A program made the position numbers and the translations under genes. Under the pieces are notes generated by a model, which searched no databases, was not told the DNA's origin, and saw only the letters and a list, made by a program, of their open reading frames with translations. This document shows, one piece after another, positions 12,041 to 24,794 of a stretch of 64,000 nt of DNA (the stretch's first letter is position 1; every line of letters starts with the position of its first letter). This DNA is from Callaeas wilsoni (taxonomy: Eukaryota; Chordata; Aves; Passeriformes; Callaeidae). The DNA lies in assembly GCA_013398955.1 (NCBI GenBank), contig VWPU01002071.1, positions 310,001 through 374,000 of the forward strand, given 5' to 3'.

Positions 12041-12123
12041 ATTCAAATATTATATAAGCAAATTTTATATCATTCTAATTTATAGCAAATTTTATAAGCA
12101 TTCAAGTATTATATAAGCAAATT
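12041..12123 (+). repeat. Short direct repeat, 24 bp, spaced by 59 bp
   Basis: 'Attcaa(a/g)tattatataagc' begins at 12041 and again at 12100, with a related 'agcaaatttta' motif between the two. It looks like a local duplication of AT-rich sequence. Confidence 0.75.
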
Positions 12124-14254
12124 AGTTTTCCTTTCCTCCATATTTGACATAAGACAGTGCTGTGCTTGTGAGTAAATACATTCATTTTAATTCATATGAA
12201 GGATAAATATTACCTGGCAGGCTATCAGGACTTAAATTACTTTTTCTTAATCTTGTGTACATATTGACTTTTAAGTACAATTCTTTGATCTCAGTTTGAA
12301 GATCCTCAGAAATAAGAAACATTTAAGCAAGATCTTAAAGCTTTATCTATCCTACTAATGCTAAACGGGCACTAAAAGTGCTCTGAACTGTTCCTGGACA
12401 CTGAAGGCAACTCCATGATCCAGCCTGTTTCTATGCTAGCAAAGTGCCCTAGGCTCCCAAACTGTGCATAATGGGAAAGTACAGCTTCAGAGCTAAACTA
12501 TGTCTGGGAAATACTAGGGCAACTGCTACCTGAAATGGGTCAAAACTTTGCCAGGGAATACACCAAAATTTTTGGTAAACACAGTCCAGTGTATGCTGAA
12601 TTTAATAGTACATGTTCACATGTTCTGGTTTTGTCAGCTGGTTTTGTGTCTGAATTACCGAAAAATATCTTGCAAGTAGATGCAAAACTGATATATTTCT
12701 ATTTCCTAATAATGTTGTAAAAAATTATAATACCAACATACTTAAACCTCTATTTTCAAATATGATCAATATGAAGCAGACAGAACATAACCCTGAAGCT
12801 GGATTCTACAATTCATGCCATTTTCATGCCAATAGCATGTTTTGTCTTCTGACAAACCAACTCACTGGAATCCCAATTCTCTCTAGAGTAGACAGAAATA
12901 TTGTCAAAGGATTGGAAGGTGCAATAGCAGGAGATGAAAGCGACTTCCCTAAAATAAAGACAAAAGGAAATAGAGCTGATTAGAATCAGAACCAAAAATC
13001 CTGCCCAATGAAATCTTTAATTAGTATCAAAATTTTCAGACTCTTATTAAAGGAGCAGAGTATGAAGAAAAACAACATATGTCTGAATTAGATCTTTAAC
13101 ATCATTTATAGAGGTCCATGAACTAGATAACATGAATGATAAATATTCAATGTTATCTATTGTGTCATAGTTTAAATATTAGTATTCCATGTATAACTAC
13201 AATGTACTTGCCTATGAGATTTTTAACTCTGTCATTTAATTCCTGTTGTCAAACATGAACTGCCAGCAAGAACTATGAAGTCTTGCAGACTCAAATTAAC
13301 CACTACAGAAAACAATTGTTATAGTTAGTGTATGAGAGATTTTTGAGTAATTGTGTTCATCACAGGAAAAATGAGGAAGCAGAACTGAAACTCTTATTTA
13401 TGATGAAGTAAATGTGGCAAGATGTGTCTGGCTCTTTAGAAAGGAATTACTCATGGGTTGACTCTAGAAAAGCATGTTGCTTTCATTCATTAAATGGCAA
13501 AAACGTTAAACTGGCAAAATCCATTTTTTTAACAGCTTCCCTAAAAAAAACAAAAACGAAAAAACAACCAAACATATGAACTTGGGAAGATCAGACAAGT
13601 TAGTTGGGTCCATTTTCTGGATAACTTGTCTGCAGTTACCCCAGTATATGAAGAAAGTTACAAGCAGTCTTTCCTACTTTCCTATAGCAGGCCTTTGGTT
13701 TGGAAAACCTCTGAGAAGATACTGCTTATATTAGTCTAACTATCTCATAAAAAGTGGACTGCCCAGTGTTCATGAGCAAAGACCAGTCAGTATTACAGTT
13801 AAACAGAAGTTATTATTACAATTTGAAAAGGCATGTTCAAGTCTAACAAGAAAAGAGAGAAAATGCAATACTCCACAGCTTCCAGTTCTTGTGGATTAGC
13901 TTTGGCAGGAAACGAAGCCTCACATATTTACTCACTCACTCCTCTGCAGTGGAACCTGGGAGGTAATCCCAAGATAAAAAGTACAAAAACATGTGGGTTG
14001 TGGTCAAGATGGTGTAATAGCAAAAGCAGCATATGCAAGCAATGCAATAGAAATAATTGATTCACAACTTTGCCACTTCCAGGAAAGCAAGACTCTATCA
14101 TGTGTAAGAGTTACTCGGAAAGACAAATGCCATAACTCCCTCCCACCCTTTCCTCCTTCCTTCTCCAGCTTTTTTTGCTGCGCATGCTGGCTTATGATAT
14201 GGGCCATTCATTTGGTCACTTGGGGTCAGCTGTCTTTGCTCTGCTTCCTGACAA
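12124..14254. other. AT-rich non-coding stretch
   Basis: No gene or repeat family was recognised. Short frames at 12535-12720, 12762-12983 and 13833-14262 overlap frames on the other strand and lack splice or domain support. A pyrimidine-rich patch lies at 14135-14170. Confidence 0.4.
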
Positions 14255-14355
14255 ATTCCTAGAATCATAAAGTCACAGAAAGGTTTGGGTAGAAAGGGAC
14301 CTTTAAACATAACCTATGCCAATCCTGCTGCTGTGGCCAGGGACATCTTTCACTG
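14255..14355 (-). mobile_element. CR1 LINE 3' terminal fragment
   Basis: 'Agaatcataaagtcacagaaaggtt' at about 14261-14285, followed by 'agaaagggacctttaaacat', is the reverse complement of the CR1 3' end. About 100 bp remain. Confidence 0.75.
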
Positions 14356-14934
14356 TAAGAAGCAATAGTTTTGAGGAAGAAGATAAACTAAAGAGTGGGA
14401 AAACTACTTCAGAGAACAAATGTAATTATTACTTACTCTTAAATAAAACAACCTGTTAAGTGAGATGTCAGAGGGAGGGCTAGCAATGTATTACTTCTGT
14501 CTTATCAGATACCAGATAAACAAATGTTCCTGACAGGATGGGAGAGGCTTCATCTGTGTTGTCATGTTAGTTCAAGATAACTGCATGTTCACATGCATGT
14601 AGGCTTGAGTTAGGTCCACATATCTGACTTTCTTCATATAGGAACTTGCTTTAAATAAGGATATGTACCACCAAACCTTGCTAACGCTCTGTGGCAATGT
14701 TTCAATTACTGCAGGGGGAGCATCTGAGTGTTACACTCAGAATCATGTTACAGGCAAAAGGGAACACATCATATGTTGGAAGTTAGAACTTTGAATAGCA
14801 GACCAGTTAGTGTTTTACAAATCCAAATTATCTAAGGAACATCGAATAGCAATGCTAATACAGAAGAAACTGTTATATACACTTCCACATGCTAATACAT
14901 TATAAGTATCTACCACTTTAATGCTGACATTACA
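14356..14934. other. AT-rich non-coding stretch
   Basis: Nothing recognised. Confidence 0.4.
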
Positions 14935-15190
14935 GTTCCGCCACCTATTGGGAGATGGGTAAAGGTTGGTCTTGTTTTCTTAGTTGACTTTATTTCTCGT
15001 TATCCTAAACTATTTTAGTTAGCAATGATGCAAATTAATTTTCCTCAAGTCAAGTCCGTTTTGTCCATGACAGTAATTGGTAAGCAATCTCTCTGCTTTT
15101 ATTTCAACCATAAGCCTTCTATTTTCTCCCTCTAAAGAAGAGAGGAGGAGAGAGCAGCAGAGTGGGAGCTTGGCTCTTAGCCCATCAAAA
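14935..15190 (+). mobile_element. Avian LTR-type element 'A', 3' part
   Basis: This is colinear with 4990-5223: a 'cgttatcctaaac' block, 'aattaattttcctcaagtcaagtccg', 'ttttgtccatgacagtaattgg', 'ataagccttctattttctccc'. It then has 'gggagcttggctcttagccc' where the first copy has 'gtgggcacctagg'. The 5' two thirds of the element are absent. The right boundary is approximate because it runs straight into repeat B. Confidence 0.7.
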
Positions 15191-15202
15191 CCTTCTTCCC
15201 AT

Positions 15203-15480
15203 ATGCACTCTTCTGAGTATCTACACCTTTGTTCTGGTGCTGAAATAACCCTTCCACACTCCTTCTAAGCCTACAGATTGTCCCTGTCAGTCATTCTCAG
15301 AGTTACTGGGCTGCAGGATGTGACCATAGTTCACCAGTGCTTCAGGCCTCAGGCCAGAAAGAGCAGGATGCCCATGGCAAGTGTATCCCTCTTGTCACAG
15401 GACTCTACTCAAGGCTCTGGGAATGTGCTTCTCCTCCCTTCCTCCTTCCCTCCCTCCTTGACACCTCTCTCCTGGGGCTG
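15203..15480 (+). repeat. Dispersed repeat 'B', copy 2
   Basis: This is homologous to 187-470, in the same orientation. It contains a polypyrimidine tract at about 15427-15465 that copy 1 lacks. Overlapping frames of 63, 70 and 120 codons run through this area in different phases and are not convincing. Its position directly after the 3' part of element A suggests the two may belong to one composite retroelement. Confidence 0.5.
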
Positions 15481-16159
15481 TGCAGGTTAGGATGGCAAGT
15501 GCTCCTGCCCCACCTCCTTATACAAAGGTCTATTGCTCCCTCTTCTGCCCAAGGTTTGTCAGGCTGTTGCATTCAGATAGCCAGCTGTGCTGGTCAAGTC
15601 ATTATCTGCTTCCACCAGGAGGAAAAGTATTGCAGTAGGGAGGGAACAGGACCAGAAGACAGGTGTGTTCCTCTTATGACCCTTAAAGGCTCCAGATAGA
15701 AACAATTGAGAGTGATTCTTCAAATCAAATTTTATATAAGCCCAGCCTCAGTCTTTTGTGCAGAAAGAACTTTTTTCTGAAAACATCTCTTGCAGATGAG
15801 TATCTATATATCTATGAAAATATCAGGGAATTAGACATATATATGATAAGATTATTCAGAAAATTGCTAAAGGTCAGTCTCATAAAACTTGACTGATATT
15901 AGCATCACACTGCTTATTGTTATTCTTGAATGTTATCAGTCGTTATGTTATCAGTGTATGTTATCAGCGCATTTTCAAAGCAGCCAGTTCCTAAGAATCA
16001 TATCCTGCTTTACCTGTGAGTGTGCAATAGCACAGCTGCCGTTACTGATGGTCAGGCACCAAGGCTGAGCTGGCCAGCCTAGAGAGCTGCTCATTGAGGC
16101 AGGTTAGGACTCAGGCTGAAGAATTTCAGTACTTCACCTTATGTCAAAATACGATGCTT
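15481..16159. other. Non-coding stretch with no recognised family
   Basis: The first 200 bp are more GC-rich and may continue repeat B. A loosely repeated 'gttatcag' motif occurs three times at 15932-15967. Confidence 0.4.
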
Positions 16160-16618
16160 TATGACCAGGTTCTCTGAGGCTCTCCGTGTATGGAGGGTGA
16201 AATTCTTAATATCAGTTTTACTTATTTGAAGATCATTGATGTTTCAAAGGATTATGAATTTTACCAGTTATACAATGTTTGTATACAATTTATACAAAAA
16301 GTCCTGAAAACAAAGTGGCACTTCGCAAACTACAGCAAGTGCAGTGAACAGTTCAATGACAATTCCAATGTGGTTCCCCTTCCTGGTGCCTATAAAATGA
16401 TCACCATCACTATATTCATGTCCCAGATCACCAGGAAAGAACACGTAGATTGAAACCTGCTCAAGGCCATTTGTGTCTTTGAAATACTCTTGCTAATTGT
16501 CTAGTTTTTGTCTTCTCTCTTGGGCTGAGCTGTATGTTTACTGCTCCTATTCTAGTCAGACAGGCTCAGGGAAGCCTTTACACCACCAGTTGATCCACTA
16601 AGCTGTTGCTAGTGGTTT
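16160..16618 (+). repeat. Dispersed repeat 'C', plus-strand copy, probably LTR-derived
   Basis: This is homologous to the reverse complement of 48965-49440. Shared blocks include 'aatatcagttttacttatt' (16209-16227), 'agtgcagtgaacagttcaatgacaa', 'ctggtgcctataaaatgatcacc', 'accaggaaagaacac', 'cttgggctgagctgtatgtttac' and 'tttacaccaccagtt'. My by-eye estimate is about two thirds identity. An 87-codon frame (16190-16453) lies inside and has a partly matching frame in the other copy. The family is not named; length and repetition suit an old avian retroviral LTR. Confidence 0.65.
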
Positions 16619-18784
16619 TCAAGTCTTTTGCTCTTATCCCACGCTTAAAATTCACATCATGACAAGAGATATCCAGTACCAAGGTTTTACACAGCTTACA
16701 GCACACCTCCAGGAAGAGCAATTTTCTGTTTTGTATTGGCATGAATTTTTTAATATGGGTTTATTCATTTTCCATAGAGAGGAAAAAAAAAAGGGCATAT
16801 AATTTTGCCTGCAATAACTTTTAATATTATTTTTAACACTTCTAATATTACTTTTAAAAAGATAAATTTTAGTAAGAAACTATGTAAAAATTTAGAAAAA
16901 ATTATTTTGAAAGTAATCCAAATAACTAGTTGACTGGCTAGCTGTCTCTTCTACTGTTTCCTGGAAACTAAAATTGTATCAATGGCTTCTGATACTTCCT
17001 TCGGAATTTCTTTGTTCAAAGAAGACAAATCATTTCATGAGTGTTACTTCACTTTCAGGGTATGAAGAGGATATTGCACAAGACCTTTAAAACATGTACT
17101 TGAGATGTCTTGTCTTCCTCTTCAAACGTCCTTTCAAGGTGTGTTGGTAAGCATCTTTTCTGGAGATATTGAGATTTATTTATGCTTGTTTATCCAGCAG
17201 TTCCGAAGGTAAATAATGCAGGAATGTAAGTAACACTATAGAACTAAACACAGCAAACAAGTAGAAAGTTTTGAGTATTGCTATAGACCATATTTACCTT
17301 ATTCTCAGGAGCTCTGAGAACATGTTTTCTAAAAAGTAAAATCTTTATATGATTTGTGATTTATGAGATTTATGCATGATACATCATTTTATTATGATGA
17401 ATTTTTAAACATCTATGTGCTATGGAACAGAAGAATGTACAGATACTTTAGGAAAAGGTAATTTTGCAAATATAAAACTGGGGGAAAAAAACCAAAGAAG
17501 GAAATTAGACTTTTTTTTTATCCAAAGCAATACTACGGGAGGTTTTGTTTTTCTCCATCTGTTTTTGTTCAGTAGTTAAATTCCACAAAATAGATAATCT
17601 AATTTGAATTTATGCAGACAAAAACCTGAAATCTTTCTTGATGTCTGATCTCGATATATGCACCAGCAACACCCCAGTTTTTTATCAAGCCAATTCAGAC
17701 ATACCACCTTCATCTCCCTTTTTCATTTGTGTAGTTGCTTTTATCTGTGATGGTACAGCTCTTGCACAAAGATGGAACAAATTTAAATGAAGAAATCTTG
17801 CTTTTTTATGTGACCTCTCTAGAGGTCTCCTCCTGTACTTCCTCTACACTGATAGATTTCATTGTGTGAACATTGTGTAATACTAGGACTTTCCTCATGT
17901 TCTATAGTAGTTTTTTATAAGTAATTGTTTTAGTACTAGCTTGTAATTTTCATTTGATTATGACTTTGTTTCATCTAAAAACTTTCTGCAATGTAGATTC
18001 GGAAAGAAAAGTGAAAAAAATCACTGTCCTTTCCCATTCTTTTTAACTCCCATCTCTTTAAAGTCTTCAATTATGTAGACTTTGCATGTATTCCAGAAGT
18101 GTGGTTTTCTTGAAAGGAGAGCTGGGGTATCCCTAAGGGGTTCTCATTTATGTGACCCATGTTTAGCTATTCAGACTATCTCAGAAGACAGACAAGAGAC
18201 AACCCATTCAGTGACGCTGCAGAACTAGGAGATAGGAAACAGAAAGTGAGGTGCTTATTCAGGATCTGAAGGAGAAATGCTGCACAATTTAAGAAAACTA
18301 TTGCACTGGAACAGTCACTTTAATCCTTTAATCCACTTCCAGCAGATGAAGAGACGTGATTATTTCCTTCTCTTTGATGCCTGAAGACTGCAGGTGTAGG
18401 ACTGTGTCCATTTGGGACTCCATGATATAAAAAGACACAATCAGGAGTTAGTATAGCAGAAGTCCATCAAAATGTGCAGGGGCTGCACCAAATGATGTAC
18501 AAAGAGAGGACGAGAGGACCAGTTTTGTTCAGCTCTGAAAAGTGGAGGATACCATGGGGATCTTACTGCTGCCTATGAGCTCCAACAAGAGGTGGTTAAC
18601 ACAAAACAGACAAAAACAGAATCAGAATTTTCCAAGGAAGACAGTGGATGAAAAATTATGTTGAAAAAGCATAGAGGGAAAAAATTGAAATCGGAAAATC
18701 TGACTTTATAGAAGGAAAAGGTCTTTCACCATATGAGTGATTGAACTCAGGAAGAATCTTCTTGGTGATATTTTTGAAGATATT
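16619..18784. other. AT-rich non-coding stretch
   Basis: No gene or repeat family was recognised. Confidence 0.45.
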
Positions 18785-18895
18785 CAGAACCAGACTGGCC
18801 ATGATTCTGCATAACCTGCTTTGTGTAGGACGTTGGACTGTGTGACTTCTGAAGGTCCTTTTCAACTTGCATGCTTCTGTGCTTCTATTAAAAGC
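18785..18895 (+). mobile_element. CR1 LINE 3' terminal fragment
   Basis: 'Gtgacttctgaaggtccttttcaacttgcatgcttctgtgcttctat' at about 18840-18887 is a diverged CR1 3' end with two degenerate terminal octamers. About 110 bp are recognisable. Confidence 0.75.
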
Positions 18896-21800
18896 TGAGC
18901 CTTTATGCAGGTAGAGAGAAAATCTGAAGGGAGGAAAATATGTTTACATGTTCAGATGAGATTAAAGGAATATACAGATTTCTCACAATGGAATTTTTCC
19001 ATTACGGTCCAAGGAAGTGTGTACAAAGGATTAATTCTTCCAGAGTGACTGAACTAGGACTAAACGTAGATGTTTCTATTTCCATTTTCAGTACTAAATT
19101 TAAACTAGATTAATCCCTGCTTGTATTCTATCACAGTACCATATTGATTGACAGATTGTGGATAAATCTTTTATCAGCTGAGTCTTGGCATCATAGGGAC
19201 CTGGTCAGATAATAGCCCTCTGATGAAGCAAAACAGTAGTAACTGACCAGTTTTGGAGACAAAATCACATGGGGAGAAAGAATCATGAGAGAGAAGTAAA
19301 TATAGATCTAGTTTTGTTAATTAAAAAAAAAAGCTAAATCCAAAATATAGGTGTATGTTGAATTTTTGCTTGAGTTCTTGTGAGTATATATTCTTAGCAT
19401 GTAACTACTAAATCCCTAATTCACTTCGGGCTTAGTTTACCTTCTAGAACAAATTTTTACGCATACCATTAAGACATCACAAATTCACTTCTCTCTTTCC
19501 TAAATGCACTTCCATATCTGATAGGCATATATTTTTTTATTTCTCATCACATCAAATTCTACTGTTTAATGTAAGACAATTGTTTCCAATGGTCTGTCGT
19601 GTATATTTTTAAATTTGAAATAGCAGGTTTTCAATATCATTATCTATTTGGACACATTTATAGGGCTATGAAGATATTAAAGTGACAATTTGACAATAAC
19701 ATGATTTTTTTTTTTTTTTTAAGTACAGCATCTCTATAGTTGGATTTAATACTGAATTTTGAAGCTCCAATCGAATTTTAGAAAAAAAACCCAACTTTTA
19801 AGTTTAATTTTTTTATGGTTTTCACAAAAGACGATGAAAGGGAGACAAACCTATGATCTTTATCCTTCTTTATAGACAAACAGCAGTCTGTAAACTGACC
19901 TTGCAATGACCCTACATTCAGCAAAATAGCATGCTGACTATTCAAGGATAAGTTTAGAAATGAACTTTGTCTTGTCCAGGTTCAGTGCTGAACACCACAA
20001 ACTTCATTTTTTATTTCTACATCACAAAATAGATACTTACGAATCAAAGGAAATCTTTGAAATAGAATCTTTAAATAACAAGCCTTTGAATTGGAAGATA
20101 TAAAGTTTAATTGCTGTGCTACTCTTGCCTTCTTGACCAATCTCCCCATATACAGGAATTAGGAGTCATTGTTGATACCTTCCCTTTGTGGCTGTTTCCA
20201 ATGGCAGTATCCTTGATTATTCACAACCTATCATTTAAGCTTTTTTTTTTTTTAATATCTGTCCTAATACATAAATAAGATTGTGAATTGAACCAACAAT
20301 TTTGCAATCTAATAATCCAAATTCCACTGAACATATCATTTGCATTCTGCCTAAGACGGACTTCCTTGTCATTTGATTTTCTAAGTGATACAAGTATTTT
20401 ATAAGAAATGTCATTTTCTTTGCATTCCATCATTATAGGGACAAAAGAATCTGATGAAATAGAAGATTTATTGGTAAAATAGTCTGTAAAACATATACTG
20501 TATGTTTATCCTCCACATATAGTTCAACACAATGAAGAAAAAAAAAACCCAGAATATTTATTATTGAAGAAGAAATAATTTGAAAAAAATATTTTAACTA
20601 GTTTGTCATATCCACGTTCAAATAACACCATCAAAACTTTGTAAATTCAACTAAAACTAAATTTAACTAAAACTGACAGAATTATTAGACCGACAATAAA
20701 ATTCCAAGCTTAACAAACAACCACCTCACTAAAGAAGTGTAAAGACAATTGCGAGGAGACACTTAATTAGATCATTTATAACTCATTAAGCAGTAAACTG
20801 CTATACCCCCTGTTGGTTACTGTTAGGGATGAAAAGAGATGAAACAGCAGAACTGTTGTTTCACACGTTAAATTTCATTTACATCTTCCAAGCATCTAGT
20901 CTACATGTGTCCATTTGTTTTTGTAGTATCACTTTTTCTGCTGAAGCCTAATTAACAGGTCTTGGAATATGAGAGCTCAATACCAACAGAGTGTGCTGTT
21001 TTATTGTCTCACTTTGCAATGTAATTGCAATTCAAGTTAAAATATATACAGAAAACCTTGCTATGGGGATATAAGAGCACAAGATATTTGCCTGTCTACA
21101 ACGGGACTTTTATCATTTGGAAAGGCGGCTTAATCAGACAACATTCAATGAAGGCAATGTTGCCTTTTCTGAATTCGTAAATACCAACAAACACGTGTGA
21201 AGAAAAGGTAACTTCTATCAGCTATACTTTGATCTGCAGAGCTTGTCAATAAGTAGGTCTTCCAAGTTATGATGTGAACAAGATGCCTAAAATTATCACA
21301 TGGTACTGTCAGGTCTTCTCTTTCTAACATTCTCTAAGTTGTAACTCTCTTTCAAATAGAAATGACAGAATGTTAACTACACCTTAGTGGAAGGACATAA
21401 GCACTATATTTCCAGTCTATAAGTTCTTGGAATTGAGATAATATCTCTTAGAATTAATATAGGTGACTGTCTTAGGTGATACCTCATCAAGATATTACAC
21501 ACTTGATGCAGATATGTGTATTATTGCAATTTGTATGATTACCCTAAAATATCAGCTAAGACGTTTTAGTGGCTCTGAAGATCTGCAGAGATACAGCCAC
21601 TGTTAAAACAGATATCTAAGGGATTTTACATACTACAAGCTTGACCCAGTCTGGAAAGTTAAATACCTATCTCTAAAATATTCCTTACTTTAGTGTTTGT
21701 TGTATTGCCAACAAATGAATATATTAAGCCTCTTTTGGGACTAAGAAATTCCCATTTCCTGGTTAAATGTTAGAGCTAAGGACCTCCAACACCAATTCTG

Positions 21801-22620
21801 AAATTAGTTGTGCTACGTGGAAGCTTGAAAGGTCTTTAAGGTGATTTTAATTCACTTTACCTGACATAGATCAATACTAATGTTCTAGGACAGATGTTCC
21901 TAAGAAATCCTGTGCGATTAGACATCCAGGGAATCTCAGACTACAAAGGAAATAATTAAATAATTTTGAATGCCAGTGAGGTTAACCAGTCATAGGAAAA
22001 ACACATACAAGATTACTGTCTTGGTCTTAGTTTAATTTTAAACACCTAGCTCACAACATGGACCATGTGTTACTGAAGAAATGGGATTCCTTCTCATAAG
22101 GAACAGGATCTGAAGTAGGAAGATCTGGCTTTTGGCTCTATCACAAATCTGTGATAAGGACAAGTGTATCTAACTTACCCTGGAATAAATTAATTTAGCT
22201 TTACCTCCACTATAAAGTGATGAAACATAAATGTTTTGAGTTAAAAATGTATTCTTGTGTAATATAATGACTTGCAATTTAGATTTGCTTCAAAATAATG
22301 TACTCAAAATGTCATCACATAGTGAGCAGCATGCATAACGTAGTACAAATAATCATATGCTTAAGCAGTCTTTCTGAAAAAGATTCTCCATGGTATTCAC
22401 TTTCACCTTATTGTTCTACCAAACTCATGCTGGTTTCTTGTGTGTATTCCGGCTGCTGGAAAAAACACTATTTTGATTTTGAGTAATGCTTTGTGTTTCA
22501 GGGTATTTATGTTGCAGCTAATTTATGCTTTTTTGATTCTAAAAAAAAAATAGCTTTATGAATTTTCAAGTTTGAAGAAAGAAAACAGGAAAAAATACAT
22601 TCTTAAAAATGCTAGTGTTT
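18896..22620. other. AT-rich non-coding stretch
   Basis: No gene or repeat family was recognised over about 3.7 kb. A run of 16 T lies at 19705-19720. Frames at 20221-20433, 21145-21330 and 22298-22486 are short and unsupported. Confidence 0.45.
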
Positions 22621-22650
22621 TTTGTTTGTTTGTTTGTTTGCTTGCTTGCT
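22621..22650 (+). repeat. (TTTG)n followed by (CTTG)n microsatellite
   Basis: TTTG units change into three CTTG units immediately before the LTR at 22655. The change looks like a T-to-C variant that itself expanded. Confidence 0.85.
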
Positions 22651-22654
22651 TACA

Positions 22655-23219
22655 TGTACTGGTTTTGTCTGGGGTAGAGTTAGTTACCTTCACAGCAGCT
22701 AGTATGGGTCCATGTTCTGCATTGGTGCAGAAAAGTGTGTTGGTAGCACAGGGATGATTTAGTTAATTCTGAGCAATGCTTACACAGAATCAAGGCCTTT
22801 TCTCCTTCAGACTCCATCCCAGCAACAGGCAGGCTGGCAGTGCAGGGGAAGGGGATGCAGCTGGGACAGCTGACCACAACTGACCCAAGGGATGTTCTAC
22901 ACCATACAGCTCAGCATATAAATCTGTGGGAAGCAAAAGGAAAGGAAGGACATTCAGAGTGATAGCATTTGTCTTCCCAAATAACCATTACATGTGATGG
23001 GGCCCTGCTCTCCTGGAGATGGCTAAACACCTGCCTGTCCATGGGAAGCAGTGAATTAATTTTTTGTTTTGCTTTGCTTGTGTTCAAGGCTATTAAAATG
23101 TCTTTAACTCAACCCGCAAGTTTTCTCACTTTTACTCATCTGATTCTCTTCCCTATTGCAACAGGGCAGGAAGTGACTGAGATGTGTGGTGCTCAGCTGC
23201 TGAACAGGTTTAAACCACA
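22655..23219 (+). mobile_element. Solo LTR of an avian endogenous retrovirus (ERVL-type from memory)
   Basis: This 565-bp unit opens with TGTACTGGTTTTGTC and closes with 'ttaaaccaca', so it has TG...CA ends. Landmarks follow a very widespread bird LTR: 'gtagagttagttaccttcacagcagct', 'gcttacacagaatcaaggcctttt', 'gggacagctgaccacaactgac', 'ggagatggctaaacacctgcctg', 'tttgttttgctttgcttg', 'tctttaactcaaccc'. A TATAAA lies at 22917-22922 and an ATTAAA poly(A) signal at 23092-23097. No internal retroviral genes flank it, so it is a solo LTR left by recombination between two LTRs. I could not find a clean 5-bp target duplication. The 107-codon frame 22969-23292 crosses its end and is not a gene. Confidence 0.88.
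22917..22922 (+). promoter_or_regulatory. TATA box of the solo LTR
   Basis: TATAAA lies at the position occupied by the TATA box in this LTR family, about 170 bp before the ATTAAA poly(A) signal. Whether it still works is unknown. Confidence 0.6.
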
Positions 23220-24700
23220 AAAGAAAATTTGTTTGGTTTATTTTTTTACTGGAGTCTTTCTATCTTGTATTCTGCTATCAAAATCTGCTTAAAACTAACG
23301 AGTAAATTTAAGCCACATTGTGTAGATGACACAAATCTGGCTTTAGCTAATCAAACCAGAGAATAATGTAAATCACTCTGAAAGAGCCAAAGAAAACCTG
23401 CTTGCTAATCAGCATGATGAGAAATGATGTCTTCTACTGACTAATACAAAGTAGCATCCGTTGAAAGAGTAATTGAGTTTTATGTCTGACTTTAAGACTA
23501 AAACAGCTAAAAAAGAAAAAAAGCATAACAGTGTATTAAAAAAGTTGTCTTCTTTCAAGGTTGTGATAAAATCCACAAGAAAAAGATTGTAGAATTGAAT
23601 TAAAATCTGTTTTGATCTCTACAGCGTAAAGTTTGTTCTCTGCAGTGAAATCAGTAAAGTATGTTTTTATTGGAAAAATAAGCATCATAAGTTAGAATAG
23701 ACAGCAGTAAAATTCATTATGTTTTATGTAACCTCAGGTAAGTATCTATAAACAGGGTGATTTTTCATGTCCTAGATAGTATAGGAGTCATGATATTTTG
23801 AGAGAGAGAAGAAATGAGAATTTTAGTTTCTACTTAAACTATATAAAAGAAATCAGATTATGTATCTGAATATCTTATTTTGAAAAGTCTTAAAGCAAGA
23901 CAAAAATTGAACCCAAGTATCATAAATCTTTAAATGATACTGTGTTATAATAGTTCCATGCATTTTATTATTATTTGAAGTCTAGTGCATGCGTTTGAGA
24001 CCTCAAGTACTTAGAGTTGGCAACAGATAAAAACATTTCTGAACTTGATTCAATGTTTAAATAGCTCTAAAAGGAAGAACCCTTCTTCTACCCCTTACAA
24101 GATGACCTTTAAATTTACTTTTTTTAAGTATCTATTTCATCCTGCACTGAACAGTATATTAACACAAATTTTGAATGATCAAAGTTATATTTTTCTATGT
24201 AATTTAGTTATAGCTAGAGGGTGAATGGACTGTAATGAAGGTTAGAATACCCATTATTCTAATGTCCCTTGGAGAGAAAAGAGGGGGAAAGTGGCCAAAG
24301 AAAGACCTAATTTATCAGCTAAAAATTCTAACTTCACTGAGATATTGATTGCAATGTTTCCGTAAGAACAGCATAAATGGTGTAAGAGACATGAAATATT
24401 CGAATATTAGAGGATATATCTTTTGCTTTCATGAGAAATGTGTAGTTTTCTTATATATCTATGCTTGCATTGACATTGTACTGTGAAATGTAAGTCTTTT
24501 AATAATATTATTTAGGGAAACTTCACAATTTCTCTTTGGAGAATGATTTAACATGCTGCTTGAATCTTTCCTCCTAATACCATACTCTGCCTCTAAAAGT
24601 TTATATCTATAGATGTTATGTGTTTGAAGGAAGGTCTTTATAGCTTAAATGATATGAACTTTCTAGTGAGTCTAGTCTTTTTGGTTCAATCAGAAGATTG
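23220..24700. other. AT-rich non-coding stretch
   Basis: No gene or repeat family was recognised. Confidence 0.45.
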
Positions 24701-24794
24701 ATAAGAGAAGATTTTGGAATATCTAAAATCTTCTCTTATGTATCACTTGTATTATCTTAATGTGATTATCACTACATTAAGTGATGTATCACTT
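24701..24794. repeat. Cluster of three palindromes
   Basis: First, a hairpin at 24701-24739 has perfect 15-bp arms (24701-24715 and 24725-24739). With one G-T pair it extends to an 18-bp stem around a 3-base loop. Second, GTGAT-T-ATCAC at 24762-24772 is flanked by TTAAT/ATTAA outer arms with a 3-base bulge. Third, AAGTGAT-GT-ATCACTT lies at 24779-24794. The string GTATCACTT also occurs as a direct repeat at 24740 and 24786. The function is unknown; the stem is too short for a typical microRNA precursor. Confidence 0.85.

Noticed and set aside
15337..15699. A 120-codon frame near 15.3-15.7 kb
   Set aside because: It runs through repeat B and competes with a frame of 70 codons in another phase. 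Copy 1 of the repeat does not show a comparable frame.
24701..24739. microRNA precursor
   Set aside because: The stem is at most 18 bp with a 3-base loop, shorter than a usual precursor hairpin.
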